The notes: generated by a model not told the origin, from the letters alone. Numbered from the stretch's first letter, positions 1 through 6,276 are shown. The stretch is DNA of 10,530 bases from Oscillospiraceae bacterium (GCA_017458025.1 JAFTGG010000203.1:1-10530); one strand, 5' to 3'. A program made the numbers and translations.

Positions 1-57
1 TCCCATCGCTGCCCACGCGCGGTCAAACTGCGCCAGATAGATAAACGATCTTCCCAT
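1..57 (-). CDS. Probable RelE/HigB-type toxin, N-terminal fragment (cut by window edge)
   Basis: Only the first 19 residues are visible: MGRSFIYLAQFDRAWAAMG. This opening (a short beta-strand, then F-x-x-x-W) resembles phage-derived Gp49/HigB-type RelE-superfamily mRNA-interferase toxins as I remember them (M-x-R-x-F-I-Y-L-x-x-F-x-x-x-W). The ribosome site AGAGGAG is about 7 nt from the ATG. The gene has its own promoter and operator (78-106), as expected for an autoregulated toxin-first module of the HigBA type; the antitoxin gene should lie further down, outside the window. The function call is tentative because most of the gene is missing, but the coding start is well supported. Confidence 0.5.
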   Translation of the reverse strand, partial: MGRSFIYLAQFDRAWAAMG

Positions 58-77
58 AGTCTTTCTCCTCTGCTGTC

Positions 78-106
78 ATTATATACGGTTGAATCGTATA
101 TTGCAA
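78..106 (-). promoter_or_regulatory. Sigma-A-type promoter of the toxin gene
   Basis: Read on the minus strand, TTGCAA (101-106) is the -35 box, 4 of 6 matches to TTGACA. A 17-bp spacer follows, then a perfect TATAAT -10 box (78-83). Transcription should begin near 71, leaving a leader of about 15 nt with AGAGGAG before the ATG at 57. It sits just after the VWA stop, with no terminator in between, so the downstream gene could be read both from this promoter and by readthrough. Confidence 0.8.
81..101. promoter_or_regulatory. Inverted-repeat operator overlapping the -10 box
   Basis: A perfect 7-bp inverted repeat, ATATACG and CGTATAT, separated by 7 nt (centre-to-centre distance 14 bp). It covers the whole promoter spacer, touches the -35 at 101 and overlaps the first three bases of the -10. 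A dimeric repressor bound here would block RNA polymerase. Given the toxin-like gene it drives, an autoregulating antitoxin or toxin-antitoxin complex is the natural candidate, but that gene is outside the window. Confidence 0.65.
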
Positions 107-115
107 CAGTTTTTT

Positions 116-1696
116 CTACGCTCCTCTCGCCGTCATATCCCGCACGATCTCGTCGCCCGTCAGCTCGCTGGTGCGATAGACCTTCTCGCAGAACTCATCC
201 AGGCTGAAATCCATGCCGCCGTCCGCGTCGAGCAGGATGCCCGTCACGGAAAAGCCAAGCTCCATCTGTTTTTCTCGCAACTGCTCCACAAAGTCGTCCG
301 GCAGCATACATTCGCCGTCCGTGATGAATACGATGTCGGCGTTCTCAAAGCCTTCGTTCTCCATGAGGGACACCGCCGCGCGCATCGGGGGCTTGAAGTC
401 CGTCCCGCCGCCGAGGAAGCGCTCCGCCGCGGTCATCTTATCCGCCGCCGTGTACTCGCCTGGACGGAAAACATCCGTGTGCAGCCCGCCAGCGCCGGAG
501 AAATGGATGAGCGCAAAGCTGCGCCCGCCGTCCGCCGCGATTTCCAGCAGCGTCAGCGCCACAGCCTTGCCCCATGCGGCGTTGTCGCCCCTGGTGGAGT
601 CCGATTCGTCGAGGCAACAGATGATATCACCCGCGCCCTTGCGAATCGGCTCACGCCGCCGGTACTGCTTGATCTGCTTTCTCTGGTACTTCCGCAGGAA
701 CAGCGGTATCGTCTCCGGAGAGGCCAGCATGGCAAGCTCCGAGGTCAGCGCGCGGGAGAGGTTGTCTCCCAGCTCCAGCGTGTATTTCTCGCCGCGTCCG
801 TAGGCGTATCCGTTTTTCTTGCCCTGCGCGAAAATCTCACGGAACCTGCCGAGGTACTTGGCGATCTGCTTCAGATTCTCGTTTTTGCGGACCGTTTCAA
901 GCAGCGCGGTATTCACCTCGCTGCGCTCCATGCCGCCGGAACTGCTACCCCATGCGGCAAGAATGCATTGCGTTTCCTCCGCCTTCTCCACCGCCGCTTT
1001 GGCTGCGCCGGCAACGATTGCGGCGACGGTGTCCTTGTGCTTTGACGTGGTCGCGTCGATCAGCCTGCCAACCGCCTCCGCCTGCCGGTTGAGACTTTCT
1101 GTTTTGTTTGCTGCGGTAACGACGCTCTTTTCCAGCGTTTCGTTATATCCTTTGCTCTGGTGCAGCCGGTCCAGCAGTTTGGCAAGCTCGTCCTCTGCTT
1201 CGTTTTTCGCCTTTTGCAGCTTGTCCAGCGTGTTGAGCGCGCCCTTATCGCCGCCGACACCCGCGAGCAGTTCGTCCAACTCTCCGGCAGTCCGGCTAAT
1301 GAATTCCGACGCCGCCTCATAGGCAGGCAGCTCGCGCCCCTCGCAGATGCCCTTGATGGTCGCATAGTCCTCGCTCTGCATCACATGGTCGAGAATATGG
1401 CGGTTAAACTTCTGCGCCATGACGGACAGGTCGCTTTCCTTGTTGCGCTTCGGCATTAGCGAGTAGAACGACTGGTACACGTCGCGGGAGAGCGCGGGGA
1501 AGCTGCTCAGCTTTTTCCCCGCCTCGACCTCCAGATCGTCCATCGTTTCATCGCCAGCGCGGAGGTCTGCGTAGATGCCGTCCTCCAGCTTTGTCGAGCG
1601 CAGGATTCGGTCGGTGGCCTGCGCTTTGCCACCTTTGGCGTAATTCGCCAAAGGTGAACGCAGCACGTCGCTGATCGTGCGAAATGCCTTTGTCAT
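116..1696 (-). CDS. ViaA-like VWA-domain protein with intact MIDAS
   Basis: A 526-aa protein ending in a von Willebrand factor A domain (about 355-526). The metal-ion-dependent adhesion site is complete: DESDS at 363-367 (DxSxS), GGGTDF for the threonine, and ITDGE for the aspartate. The upstream segment LELGDNLSRALTSELAMLASPET is the ViaA-like region that precedes the VWA fold. The N-terminal half is helical, with a heptad-like charged stretch (KLQKAKNEAEDELAKLLDRL, about 160-185) that may be a coiled coil. In E. coli, ViaA partners the RavA ATPase; here a RavA-type ATPase is two genes upstream. The start ATG 1696 overlaps the previous stop (ATGA), with AGGGGGG about 9 nt upstream, and gives MTKAFRTISDVL; a longer in-frame start exists at 1729 but lies inside the previous gene. 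An 11-bp hairpin is in codons 14-22. The stop is TAG at 116-118. Target and role are unknown. Confidence 0.86.
   Translation of the reverse strand: MTKAFRTISDVLRSPLANYAKGGKAQATDRILRSTKLEDGIYADLRAGDETMDDLEVEAGKKLSSFPALSRDVYQSFYSLMPKRNKESDLSVMAQKFNRHILDHVMQSEDYATIKGICEGRELPAYEAASEFISRTAGELDELLAGVGGDKGALNTLDKLQKAKNEAEDELAKLLDRLHQSKGYNETLEKSVVTAANKTESLNRQAEAVGRLIDATTSKHKDTVAAIVAGAAKAAVEKAEETQCILAAWGSSSGGMERSEVNTALLETVRKNENLKQIAKYLGRFREIFAQGKKNGYAYGRGEKYTLELGDNLSRALTSELAMLASPETIPLFLRKYQRKQIKQYRRREPIRKGAGDIICCLDESDSTRGDNAAWGKAVALTLLEIAADGGRSFALIHFSGAGGLHTDVFRPGEYTAADKMTAAERFLGGGTDFKPPMRAAVSLMENEGFENADIVFITDGECMLPDDFVEQLREKQMELGFSVTGILLDADGGMDFSLDEFCEKVYRTSELTGDEIVRDMTARGA
1630..1656 (-). repeat. 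11-bp perfect inverted repeat inside the VWA reading frame
   Basis: Arms CACCTTTGGCG and CGCCAAAGGTG with a 5-nt loop (TAATT on the plus strand). It lies about 40 nt downstream of the VWA start codon, in codons 14-22, encoding SPLANYAKGG. A perfect 11-bp stem of this kind is uncommon in coding DNA and could slow initiating ribosomes or pause transcription, or it could be coincidental palindromic codon choice around the phrase LANYAKG. Confidence 0.6.
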
Positions 1697-2322
1697 TGTT
1701 CTGTGCCCCCCTGAAAAGACTTCATCCATGCGCTGTGGATCTCCCGTGCATGCGCCTTATCAAATCCCAGCTCCGGGAATTCCCGCTGCAAATACGGTAC
1801 CGCGCCCCACATATTCGTCTCGCCGCTTTCCCGCAGACGATTCAAGTAGTCAAAATACTTCTGATACGGGTTCGGCTTTTCCTCAGGCTCCCGCGCGTAC
1901 GCCGAGAGATACATGTTGTAATCACGCTCCCGGGTAATCAGGCGCAGCCAGTAGTCGCACAATGTCCCGCGCAGATAGAAGTTGTATTCATCCGTCGCGT
2001 TCTCATTAGCACGCGCCTCCGGGTGCGTGTGGCAAAATGCTCTTAGCACGGGCAGGTCAGCAAGCGCGTCTTCCGCTATGAGCGCATCGTAGGTTGCGTC
2101 GATTTCGCGTTTCATTTCCACAGTCGCCAAATCGTCATGGCATAGCCAGATCGTATTATACCAACGCCAGCCGTCATGATCCGCACGGAAGTGCATGATC
2201 TTTCTTCGGGGACGCTCAGGAGGAATTCCGTCATCTGTCGGCTCCGTGTCCTCAAATGTCTCGGGAAACGGGCACTCCACCGAAAGCTGTTTCAATATCT
2301 CTGCTGTCAAAGATTTTCTCAT
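1693..2322 (-). CDS. Hypothetical protein (209 aa) coupled to the VWA gene
   Basis: Not recognised. The start MRKSLTAEILKQLSVECPFP is preferred (ATG 2322) because AAGGAT sits 7 nt upstream; another in-frame ATG lies five codons earlier (2337) without a usable ribosome site. Features are a low-complexity acidic/proline segment (ETFEDTEPTDDGIPPERPRRK) and an aromatic-rich central part (GWRWYNTIWLCHDD). A helical, aromatic-rich second half follows (NEYNFYL-like, DYWLRLITRERDYNMYLSAY). No membrane segments or metal motif are evident. Its stop overlaps the VWA start as ATGA. The unknown gene before the ATPase shows the same arrangement, so it may be an accessory partner of the VWA protein. That role is inference from position only. 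Confidence 0.68.
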   Translation of the reverse strand: MRKSLTAEILKQLSVECPFPETFEDTEPTDDGIPPERPRRKIMHFRADHDGWRWYNTIWLCHDDLATVEMKREIDATYDALIAEDALADLPVLRAFCHTHPEARANENATDEYNFYLRGTLCDYWLRLITRERDYNMYLSAYAREPEEKPNPYQKYFDYLNRLRESGETNMWGAVPYLQREFPELGFDKAHAREIHSAWMKSFQGGTEQ

Positions 2323-2345
2323 CTCATATCCTTTCATTTGCGCTG

Positions 2346-2369
2346 AGGGAGAGGGTTACCCCTCTCCCT
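2346..2369 (-). promoter_or_regulatory. Intercistronic hairpin with GNRA-type loop after ssb
   Basis: In the minus-strand RNA this is a perfect 10-bp stem AGGGAGAGGG / CCCUCUCCCU closed by a GUAA tetraloop, a GNRA loop that is exceptionally stable. It lies in the 59-nt gap between the ssb stop and the next start (2322). No U-tract follows (the RNA continues CAGCGCAAAUG), so full termination is unlikely. It may protect the ssb message 3' end or reduce downstream expression. Confidence 0.6.
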
Positions 2370-2381
2370 GCTTTTCGCCTG

Positions 2382-2816
2382 TCAGAACGGCAGCTCGCCG
2401 TCGTCCTCTTCAAACGCGGGCACAAAACCCTCGGGCATCTCTCCCGCGGGAGGCGCGCCAAAGTCGGGCGCGTTCTCGGCAGCGTCCTCGGTCTTCGGCT
2501 TGGAATCACCGAATCGCACATGATTCGCCACGATCTCGGTAGCGTACCGCTTGTTGCCGTCCTTGTCCGTCCACGGGCGGATCTGGAGCCGTCCCTCCAC
2601 GACGGCCATGCGACCCTTCACGAAATACTTTGCGGTCGTCTCCGCGACACCTCGCCACGCAACCACATCGACAAAGTCGGTATCTCTCGACCCGTCCTTG
2701 TTCTTGAAGTCACGGTCGCACGCGATGCGGATGGTGCAGACGGCATCTCCCGCCTGAGTGCGGCGCAGCTCGGGGTCATGGGTCAGGCGTCCCATCATAA
2801 CAATGTAATTCAGCAT
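2382..2816 (-). CDS. ssb: Single-stranded DNA-binding protein (SSB)
   Basis: A 144-aa OB-fold SSB that coats single-stranded DNA and recruits partners. The N-terminus MLNYIVMMGRLTHDPELRRT is the family's usual MLN-x-x-x-x-GRLTxDPE. Middle motifs include DFVDVVAWRGVAETTAKYFVKG and a VEGRLQIRPW strand, with the conserved Trp and aromatic positions. The tail is Pro/Ala/Glu-rich and ends DDGELPF, the acidic tip that docks SSB-interacting proteins (consensus DDDIPF). The start is ATG 2816 with GGAGGAG 7 nt upstream. The frame has a GTG at 2831, but the ribosome site overlaps that codon. It begins 19 nt after the AAA+ gene. It is placed between the AAA+ and VWA genes, which is unusual for a ravA-viaA pair. 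Confidence 0.95.
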   Translation of the reverse strand: MLNYIVMMGRLTHDPELRRTQAGDAVCTIRIACDRDFKNKDGSRDTDFVDVVAWRGVAETTAKYFVKGRMAVVEGRLQIRPWTDKDGNKRYATEIVANHVRFGDSKPKTEDAAENAPDFGAPPAGEMPEGFVPAFEEDDGELPF

Positions 2817-2835
2817 TTTGTTCTCCTCCACATTC

Positions 2836-4200
2836 TTACTGTAATTCCGCCAGTTCCTTCAGGGGGCTGGGCGTAAATCCGTTCTTTTCGTGCGCGATGC
2901 GACTCGCGTTCTCCATGTCGGCCAGCAGCGCGTCCAGCATCGTCTGTTCGTTTGCGCCCTGCGCCTTCTTTGCAAGGTCTGCGTAGAGCTTGTAGACGCG
3001 CACCATCTCCGTGCGGAACTTCCGGAACGCCTTGATCGGCTCCACACCGGCGTCCGTCGATGCGTTCAGCTCGTCCACGACGTCCTGCGCCATCGCGCGG
3101 AGGTCGTTGACCTTGTCCTGCATGGGATTGACGCACATCCGCGTGAGCGTTGCCTCGATCTGCGGGATGTCCGTTGGCTTGTACCACAGATAGTTCTTCA
3201 GCGCCAGCAGATCCGTCGATTGCACCTCCAAATGACCTTCCAGCCACGCCTTCGCCTGCGCGATGGGATAATAATTGAGGTACTTACGGTCGGAAACGGG
3301 AACGTCCTTGCGCAGCTCGCAGAGGATATCGTCCGCAAGCTCGTTGATCGCATCCGGCACAGGGATCGCCTTGACCTCCTTCTGCATATCGCGCAGCTCG
3401 TCCAGCGTGATTGACGCATGGACGCCTCCGAATTTTCCCGCCTGCTTATCGTGCAGCACCGCAAGGCGCTTGCCGCGGTCGACGATGTTCTCCGTCACGA
3501 CCTTCAATTCCAGGCGGTCGTAGAGCGCCGCAAGGATCTTCTCCTGCGGGTCGTTGAAGTTCGGCACCTCATTTGACGCCGCAAAGAAGGAGATGGTCGG
3601 GATGTTGTAGGTGCGCCCCTCATTGGTGTATTTCCGCTCATTGAGCGCGGTGAGCAGCGAGTTCAGCACGCCGTCGTTGCATTTGAAAATTTCATCGAGA
3701 AAGCAAATATCCGCCTCCGGCAGCTTGCCCGTGGTGTCCACCATTGGCTCCGGCGGGTACAATGCCGCCATTGCCTTACGGTACGACTCCATCTTCGCGG
3801 TCAGTTCCTCCACCGTTTTGCCGGGGGAATCATACTCCGGGAAGTTTCGCAGGTCGTCCATCGCAGTCTCCATTGCCTTCCGCATCTCCTGATACCTGCT
3901 GTCCTTTTCAAGCAGCTTCTGCGGCACGCTGCCGGGGATCAGGCTTGCGAGGTCGATGCGTCCGAACAACTGCTCCTCGTCGGTCTGCTTGGACAGCAGG
4001 CGTTCAAACTGGCGCGCGCCGTCAATGCGGCTGCGGAATGCGTTAATCGCGTAGCTTTTCGCCTGTCCGGGGTCGCCGAGAATGAACAGGTTCTTGCGCG
4101 TCAGCAGCGCGATGGCGATCATCTCGACCAGCTCCTCGCGCTCCGCGACCTGCGCGTTTACGTCGGCGATCACAGCGAGCATTTTCTTACGGAGCGTCAC
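2836..4200 (-). CDS. MoxR/RavA-type AAA+ ATPase
   Basis: A 454-aa AAA+ ATPase that would act as a hexameric remodeler. Walker A is GDPGQAKS (residues 42-49), Walker B ICFLDE (165-170), followed by the RavA-like phrase FKCNDGVLNSLLTALNERKY. Sensor 1 is FFAASNE with N210, and the arginine-finger region is LYDRLEL (about 226-232). The region after about 275 (VSDRKYLNYYPIAQAKAWLEG, then STDLLALKNYLWYKP) resembles the RavA lid and downstream portion, where the family reads SDRRW...DLILLKDCLWH. Between LFGRIDLASL and LPEADICFLDE there are about 70 residues, where E. coli RavA has about 13, so a helical insertion of roughly 60 residues is present. The start is GTG 4200, overlapping the previous stop as GTGA with GAGG only 4 nt upstream; an internal ATG at 4182 is an alternative. 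Its expected partner, the VWA protein, is two genes downstream. Confidence 0.88.
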   Translation of the reverse strand: MTLRKKMLAVIADVNAQVAEREELVEMIAIALLTRKNLFILGDPGQAKSYAINAFRSRIDGARQFERLLSKQTDEEQLFGRIDLASLIPGSVPQKLLEKDSRYQEMRKAMETAMDDLRNFPEYDSPGKTVEELTAKMESYRKAMAALYPPEPMVDTTGKLPEADICFLDEIFKCNDGVLNSLLTALNERKYTNEGRTYNIPTISFFAASNEVPNFNDPQEKILAALYDRLELKVVTENIVDRGKRLAVLHDKQAGKFGGVHASITLDELRDMQKEVKAIPVPDAINELADDILCELRKDVPVSDRKYLNYYPIAQAKAWLEGHLEVQSTDLLALKNYLWYKPTDIPQIEATLTRMCVNPMQDKVNDLRAMAQDVVDELNASTDAGVEPIKAFRKFRTEMVRVYKLYADLAKKAQGANEQTMLDALLADMENASRIAHEKNGFTPSPLKELAELQ

Positions 4201-4823
4201 GCCGCCTCACCGCCTTTCACGGTGCCGTAAGCCGGCACCTCAAAGATGATGTACTCCAGCGTGAAGCTTGATTCCTCAACGTCGGCAGGCTCAAAGGTAA
4301 AGGTTTCCCTGTCATCGAAACGAAAGGTACTTGACAAAACCGCCTTATAACCTTCGTCCTCCTCAAACCGGTCCAGATCGTCGAACAGCGCGCGCATGAG
4401 TACCGCCTTGTCCCGTGAGATCCCGACCATACCGATGGTGCTGTCACTTTCTCCATCATAGGTGTAAACCAGCGCGTATAATGCTCCCTCGCTCTCGGGC
4501 AGCACGTCCGCAACCGGCTCCAGCATATCGGGCGCCATCACAACGCCGCCGAGTGGCAGGTCATTGATGTGCTTCGGCGTCTGGTAGAGCATGGAGAACC
4601 GGTTTTCGATCTTCCTGACCATATGCGGCTTCGCGGGCGCCATAAAATCACAGACGATCTCCATGCCCTCGTTGTCCGTCTCCTTATCGCTTCCGTCGCG
4701 GATCTCCGCAACATATCCAAACATTCCGCGATAATCGCTCTCGTCGTTCGCCCAGACCATTCCGCCAACGGAAAACGCCTTGCCGCCCGCGGTAAAGGTC
4801 TCGCCTTTTCTGTTCAAGATCAT
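4197..4823 (-). CDS. Hypothetical protein (208 aa) coupled to the AAA+ gene
   Basis: Not recognised. The composition is strongly acidic and beta-rich. The N-terminus MILNRKGETFTAGGKAFSVGG leads into a GMVWANDESDYRGMFGYVAEIRDG stretch that looks like a small beta-barrel. The C-terminal half (DRETFTFEPADVEESSFTLEYIIFEVP) is predicted strands. No cysteine motifs or membrane segments are present. The start is supported by AAGGAGGGG 7 nt upstream of ATG 4823. Its stop overlaps the GTG start of the RavA-type ATPase (GTGA, 4197-4200), so the two products are probably made in fixed ratio. It may be an adaptor or substrate-presenting partner of the ATPase, which is inference from position. Confidence 0.68.
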   Translation of the reverse strand: MILNRKGETFTAGGKAFSVGGMVWANDESDYRGMFGYVAEIRDGSDKETDNEGMEIVCDFMAPAKPHMVRKIENRFSMLYQTPKHINDLPLGGVVMAPDMLEPVADVLPESEGALYALVYTYDGESDSTIGMVGISRDKAVLMRALFDDLDRFEEDEGYKAVLSSTFRFDDRETFTFEPADVEESSFTLEYIIFEVPAYGTVKGGEAA

Positions 4824-4838
4824 CTTGATGCCCCTCCT

Positions 4839-5579
4839 TCAGGCAACATACAGTTTCTTTTGCTTCTGCTCCGTCCTGTTGATGGCGCGGATCAATCGGC
4901 TGCCGTTTCTCGACGTCGCCGTTGCCAGATATCCCTCGGCAATCAACTCGTCGATCACGCCGATCACATAGTTCGCCGTCTTTCCCGCGCCGCCATAGCG
5001 GCCGTCGTCCTCGCCGATCCGACGCAGCCTCACAATGCCTGCTACATGGCAGGCAATGTCATAATCGCGGTAGTACCTGGTGCGTCGCGTCGTCTTGCTT
5101 GCCTTGAGCACTTCGCCTCTGATTTGCTCCTCACGACCATCCAGATATGCGGCATACGCCTCATCCGTCATGTCGTAGACCGTCTCATAGAGATCGACCA
5201 GCTGAAGGGCAAACGTATCAGCGCGGGACAGCGCCTCGGCAATGCTCACGACCTCACTTTTAAGTATCTCGCCGCTGAAATCCTGCGGGTGCAGGTAGAG
5301 ATGCGACTTGCCCTTGCGGACGGTCGCGCAGCTGCCGGAGTGCCTTTGGCTCGTCATGCTCCAGCCGAGCCGTTCAAAAACGGTTTTGCACTCCGTGTCA
5401 AACATCCCGATACGCTCCTCATCCCACCGCTTGTACGGATCGTATGAGGGCGTGTGGATGCGGAAATGGACTTCCACATACTCGCCGCAGCAGCCCAAAG
5501 TACCGTTCCAGTTATCTGAAACCGCGCCGTCCGGGCCGTATCTCGGCGGCGTTGTGTTGTCATGGTATTTGATCTTCAT
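4839..5579 (-). CDS. Hypothetical protein (246 aa), possible C-terminal winged helix
   Basis: Not recognised. The start MKIKYHDNTTPPRYGPDG is chosen because GAGG lies 6 nt upstream and the ATG overlaps the previous stop (ATGA). The frame extends 37 codons further up but would overlap the previous gene heavily. The N-terminal third is polar with aromatic residues (GEYVEVHFRIHTPSYDPYKRWDEER). A helical mid-region follows (about 115-190). The C-terminus has VIDELIAEGYLATATSRNGSRLI, which looks like the recognition helix and wing of a winged-helix domain, next to a basic NRTEQKQKK tail. This suggests DNA binding, but only by shape. The downstream gene starts 15 nt after its stop. Confidence 0.68.
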   Translation of the reverse strand: MKIKYHDNTTPPRYGPDGAVSDNWNGTLGCCGEYVEVHFRIHTPSYDPYKRWDEERIGMFDTECKTVFERLGWSMTSQRHSGSCATVRKGKSHLYLHPQDFSGEILKSEVVSIAEALSRADTFALQLVDLYETVYDMTDEAYAAYLDGREEQIRGEVLKASKTTRRTRYYRDYDIACHVAGIVRLRRIGEDDGRYGGAGKTANYVIGVIDELIAEGYLATATSRNGSRLIRAINRTEQKQKKLYVA

Positions 5580-5815
5580 GCATATCCTCGATTCTTTCTC
5601 TTTCTGGAGGGCTGGAAGGGCGCTGTGCGAGCCAATTCCAACATCTCCTCGGTGGAATGCCCGGCATTTAGGAAACCCAGCAGCCACCATTCCAGCATTT
5701 CATCGTTGTACTCGCCGTTTTCCTTTTCTGCACGTTCCGCGACGATCCTGTGCGCTTCCTCCAGCGTCGCGTCCTCTTCGGGCGTCAGTTCAATCTGACT
5801 GTTCACGACGCGCAT
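5576..5815 (-). CDS. Small acidic helical protein (79 aa), start set inside a longer frame
   Basis: Not recognised. It begins MRVVNSQIELTPEED, continues as an acidic helix (ATLEEAHRIVAERAEKENGEY), has a Trp-Trp pair in MLEWWLLGFLNAG, and ends in a basic tail (RKRKNRGYA). The frame is open for 31 codons further up, to a GTG at 5908. I use the ATG at 5815 because GGGAGGAGG sits 9 nt upstream and because the extra stretch encodes a GC-rich hairpin with low-complexity residues (AGAFAPAGRRRR), which looks like intergenic sequence read through. Its stop overlaps the next ATG as ATGA, so the following gene is probably translationally coupled to it. Using the GTG instead would give 110 aa and a GTGA overlap with the sigma-like gene. 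Confidence 0.62.
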   Translation of the reverse strand: MRVVNSQIELTPEEDATLEEAHRIVAERAEKENGEYNDEMLEWWLLGFLNAGHSTEEMLELARTAPFQPSRKRKNRGYA

Positions 5816-5834
5816 TTCTCTGCGCCTCCTCCCT

Positions 5835-5854
5835 GCGGGGGCAAAAGCCCCCGC
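5835..5854 (-). promoter_or_regulatory. Perfect GC-rich hairpin just upstream of a ribosome binding site
   Basis: An 8-bp perfect inverted repeat: GCGGGGGC, a four-base loop (UUUU in the minus-strand RNA), then GCCCCCGC. The second arm is followed immediately by the A-GGGAGGAGG ribosome binding site of the 79-aa gene. No U-tract follows, so it is not a normal intrinsic terminator. More likely it is an intercistronic hairpin that stabilises mRNA or tunes access to the ribosome site. It lies in the 89-nt gap after the sigma-like gene, otherwise the longest gap in the operon. Confidence 0.6.
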
Positions 5855-5904
5855 GGATACGCCGCAAGCTCCGCAATAGAGCGAATGATCCTTCTTTGCA
5901 TGCC

Positions 5905-6261
5905 TCACGCCGCCAGCACTTTCTGTCTCGCTGCCGTCTCTTTCAAGGCGTCAAGCGAAACGACGCGGTTCTTTCGCAGCGCGGTCGGCGCGTCCGTCAG
6001 GCCGTAGAGCCTGCGCGGGTGCGCGCAGCAGAACAGCTCGCGCTCCAGTTGTGTTTCGAGGTAGCCCTCAAGCTCGCCCTGGCTTTCGTCGTAGGCGTCC
6101 ACGGCCTTCACAAGCCGCTCGGCAAGCTGCTGATAGACATCGTCCTCGTCCATGCTTGCGGTCTTGATGATGTCGCTGTGGTTCTCCGCTGCCTTATCGA
6201 TCAGGGACAGGTTCTTCTCTACGATGGCATTGCGTTCTTCGATGGTGTTAAAAAGTTTCAT
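5905..6261 (-). CDS. Short protein resembling sigma-70 region 2 (118 aa)
   Basis: An acidic, helical 118-aa protein. Residues about 38-77 (DEDDVYQQLAERLVKAVDAY, then DESQGELEGYLETQLERELF) have the look of sigma-factor region 2: an acidic D-x-x-DVxQ start, a helix ending in a K/RAVxxYD-like turn, then a glycine and an aromatic-containing helix that ends in Arg and Leu. A basic stretch with an SLDAL phrase follows, as after region 2 in sigma proteins. No region 4 helix-turn-helix is present, and 118 residues is too short for a complete sigma factor. It could be a degenerate sigma, a core-polymerase-binding protein or an unrelated helical protein; the similarity is by eye only. The start is ATG 6261 with AAGGAAGG about 5 nt upstream. 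The stop overlaps a GTG (5908) in a frame that I regard as leader, not gene. Confidence 0.6.
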   Translation of the reverse strand: MKLFNTIEERNAIVEKNLSLIDKAAENHSDIIKTASMDEDDVYQQLAERLVKAVDAYDESQGELEGYLETQLERELFCCAHPRRLYGLTDAPTALRKNRVVSLDALKETAARQKVLAA

Positions 6262-6276
6262 GATGACCTTCCTTTC

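Noticed and set aside
111..117. T-run on the plus strand (A-run on the minus strand) after the VWA stop, as a possible terminator
   Set aside because: On the transcribed minus strand it is an A-run without a preceding GC stem, so it cannot be an intrinsic terminator for the operon.
89..1045. Long plus-strand open frames opposite the VWA gene
   Set aside because: They run antisense to a gene with a confirmed MIDAS motif. Their products are Arg/Leu/His-rich with no recognisable domain, which is what antisense frames of GC-rich genes give.
2810..3247. Minus-strand frame inside the AAA+ gene (out of phase)
   Set aside because: It is the +1 shadow of the ATPase; the translation is Gly/Arg/Ala-rich and has no start signal.
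5036..5055. 7-bp inverted repeat TGCCTGC / GCAGGCA inside an unknown gene
   Set aside because: It is short, in GC-rich coding sequence and far from any start or stop, so chance is the simpler explanation.
5803..5901. 32-codon minus-strand frame before the 79-aa gene
   Set aside because: The only GAGG sits directly against the ATG, so initiation is doubtful, and it reads through the GC hairpin. It is mentioned as a possible leader but not annotated.
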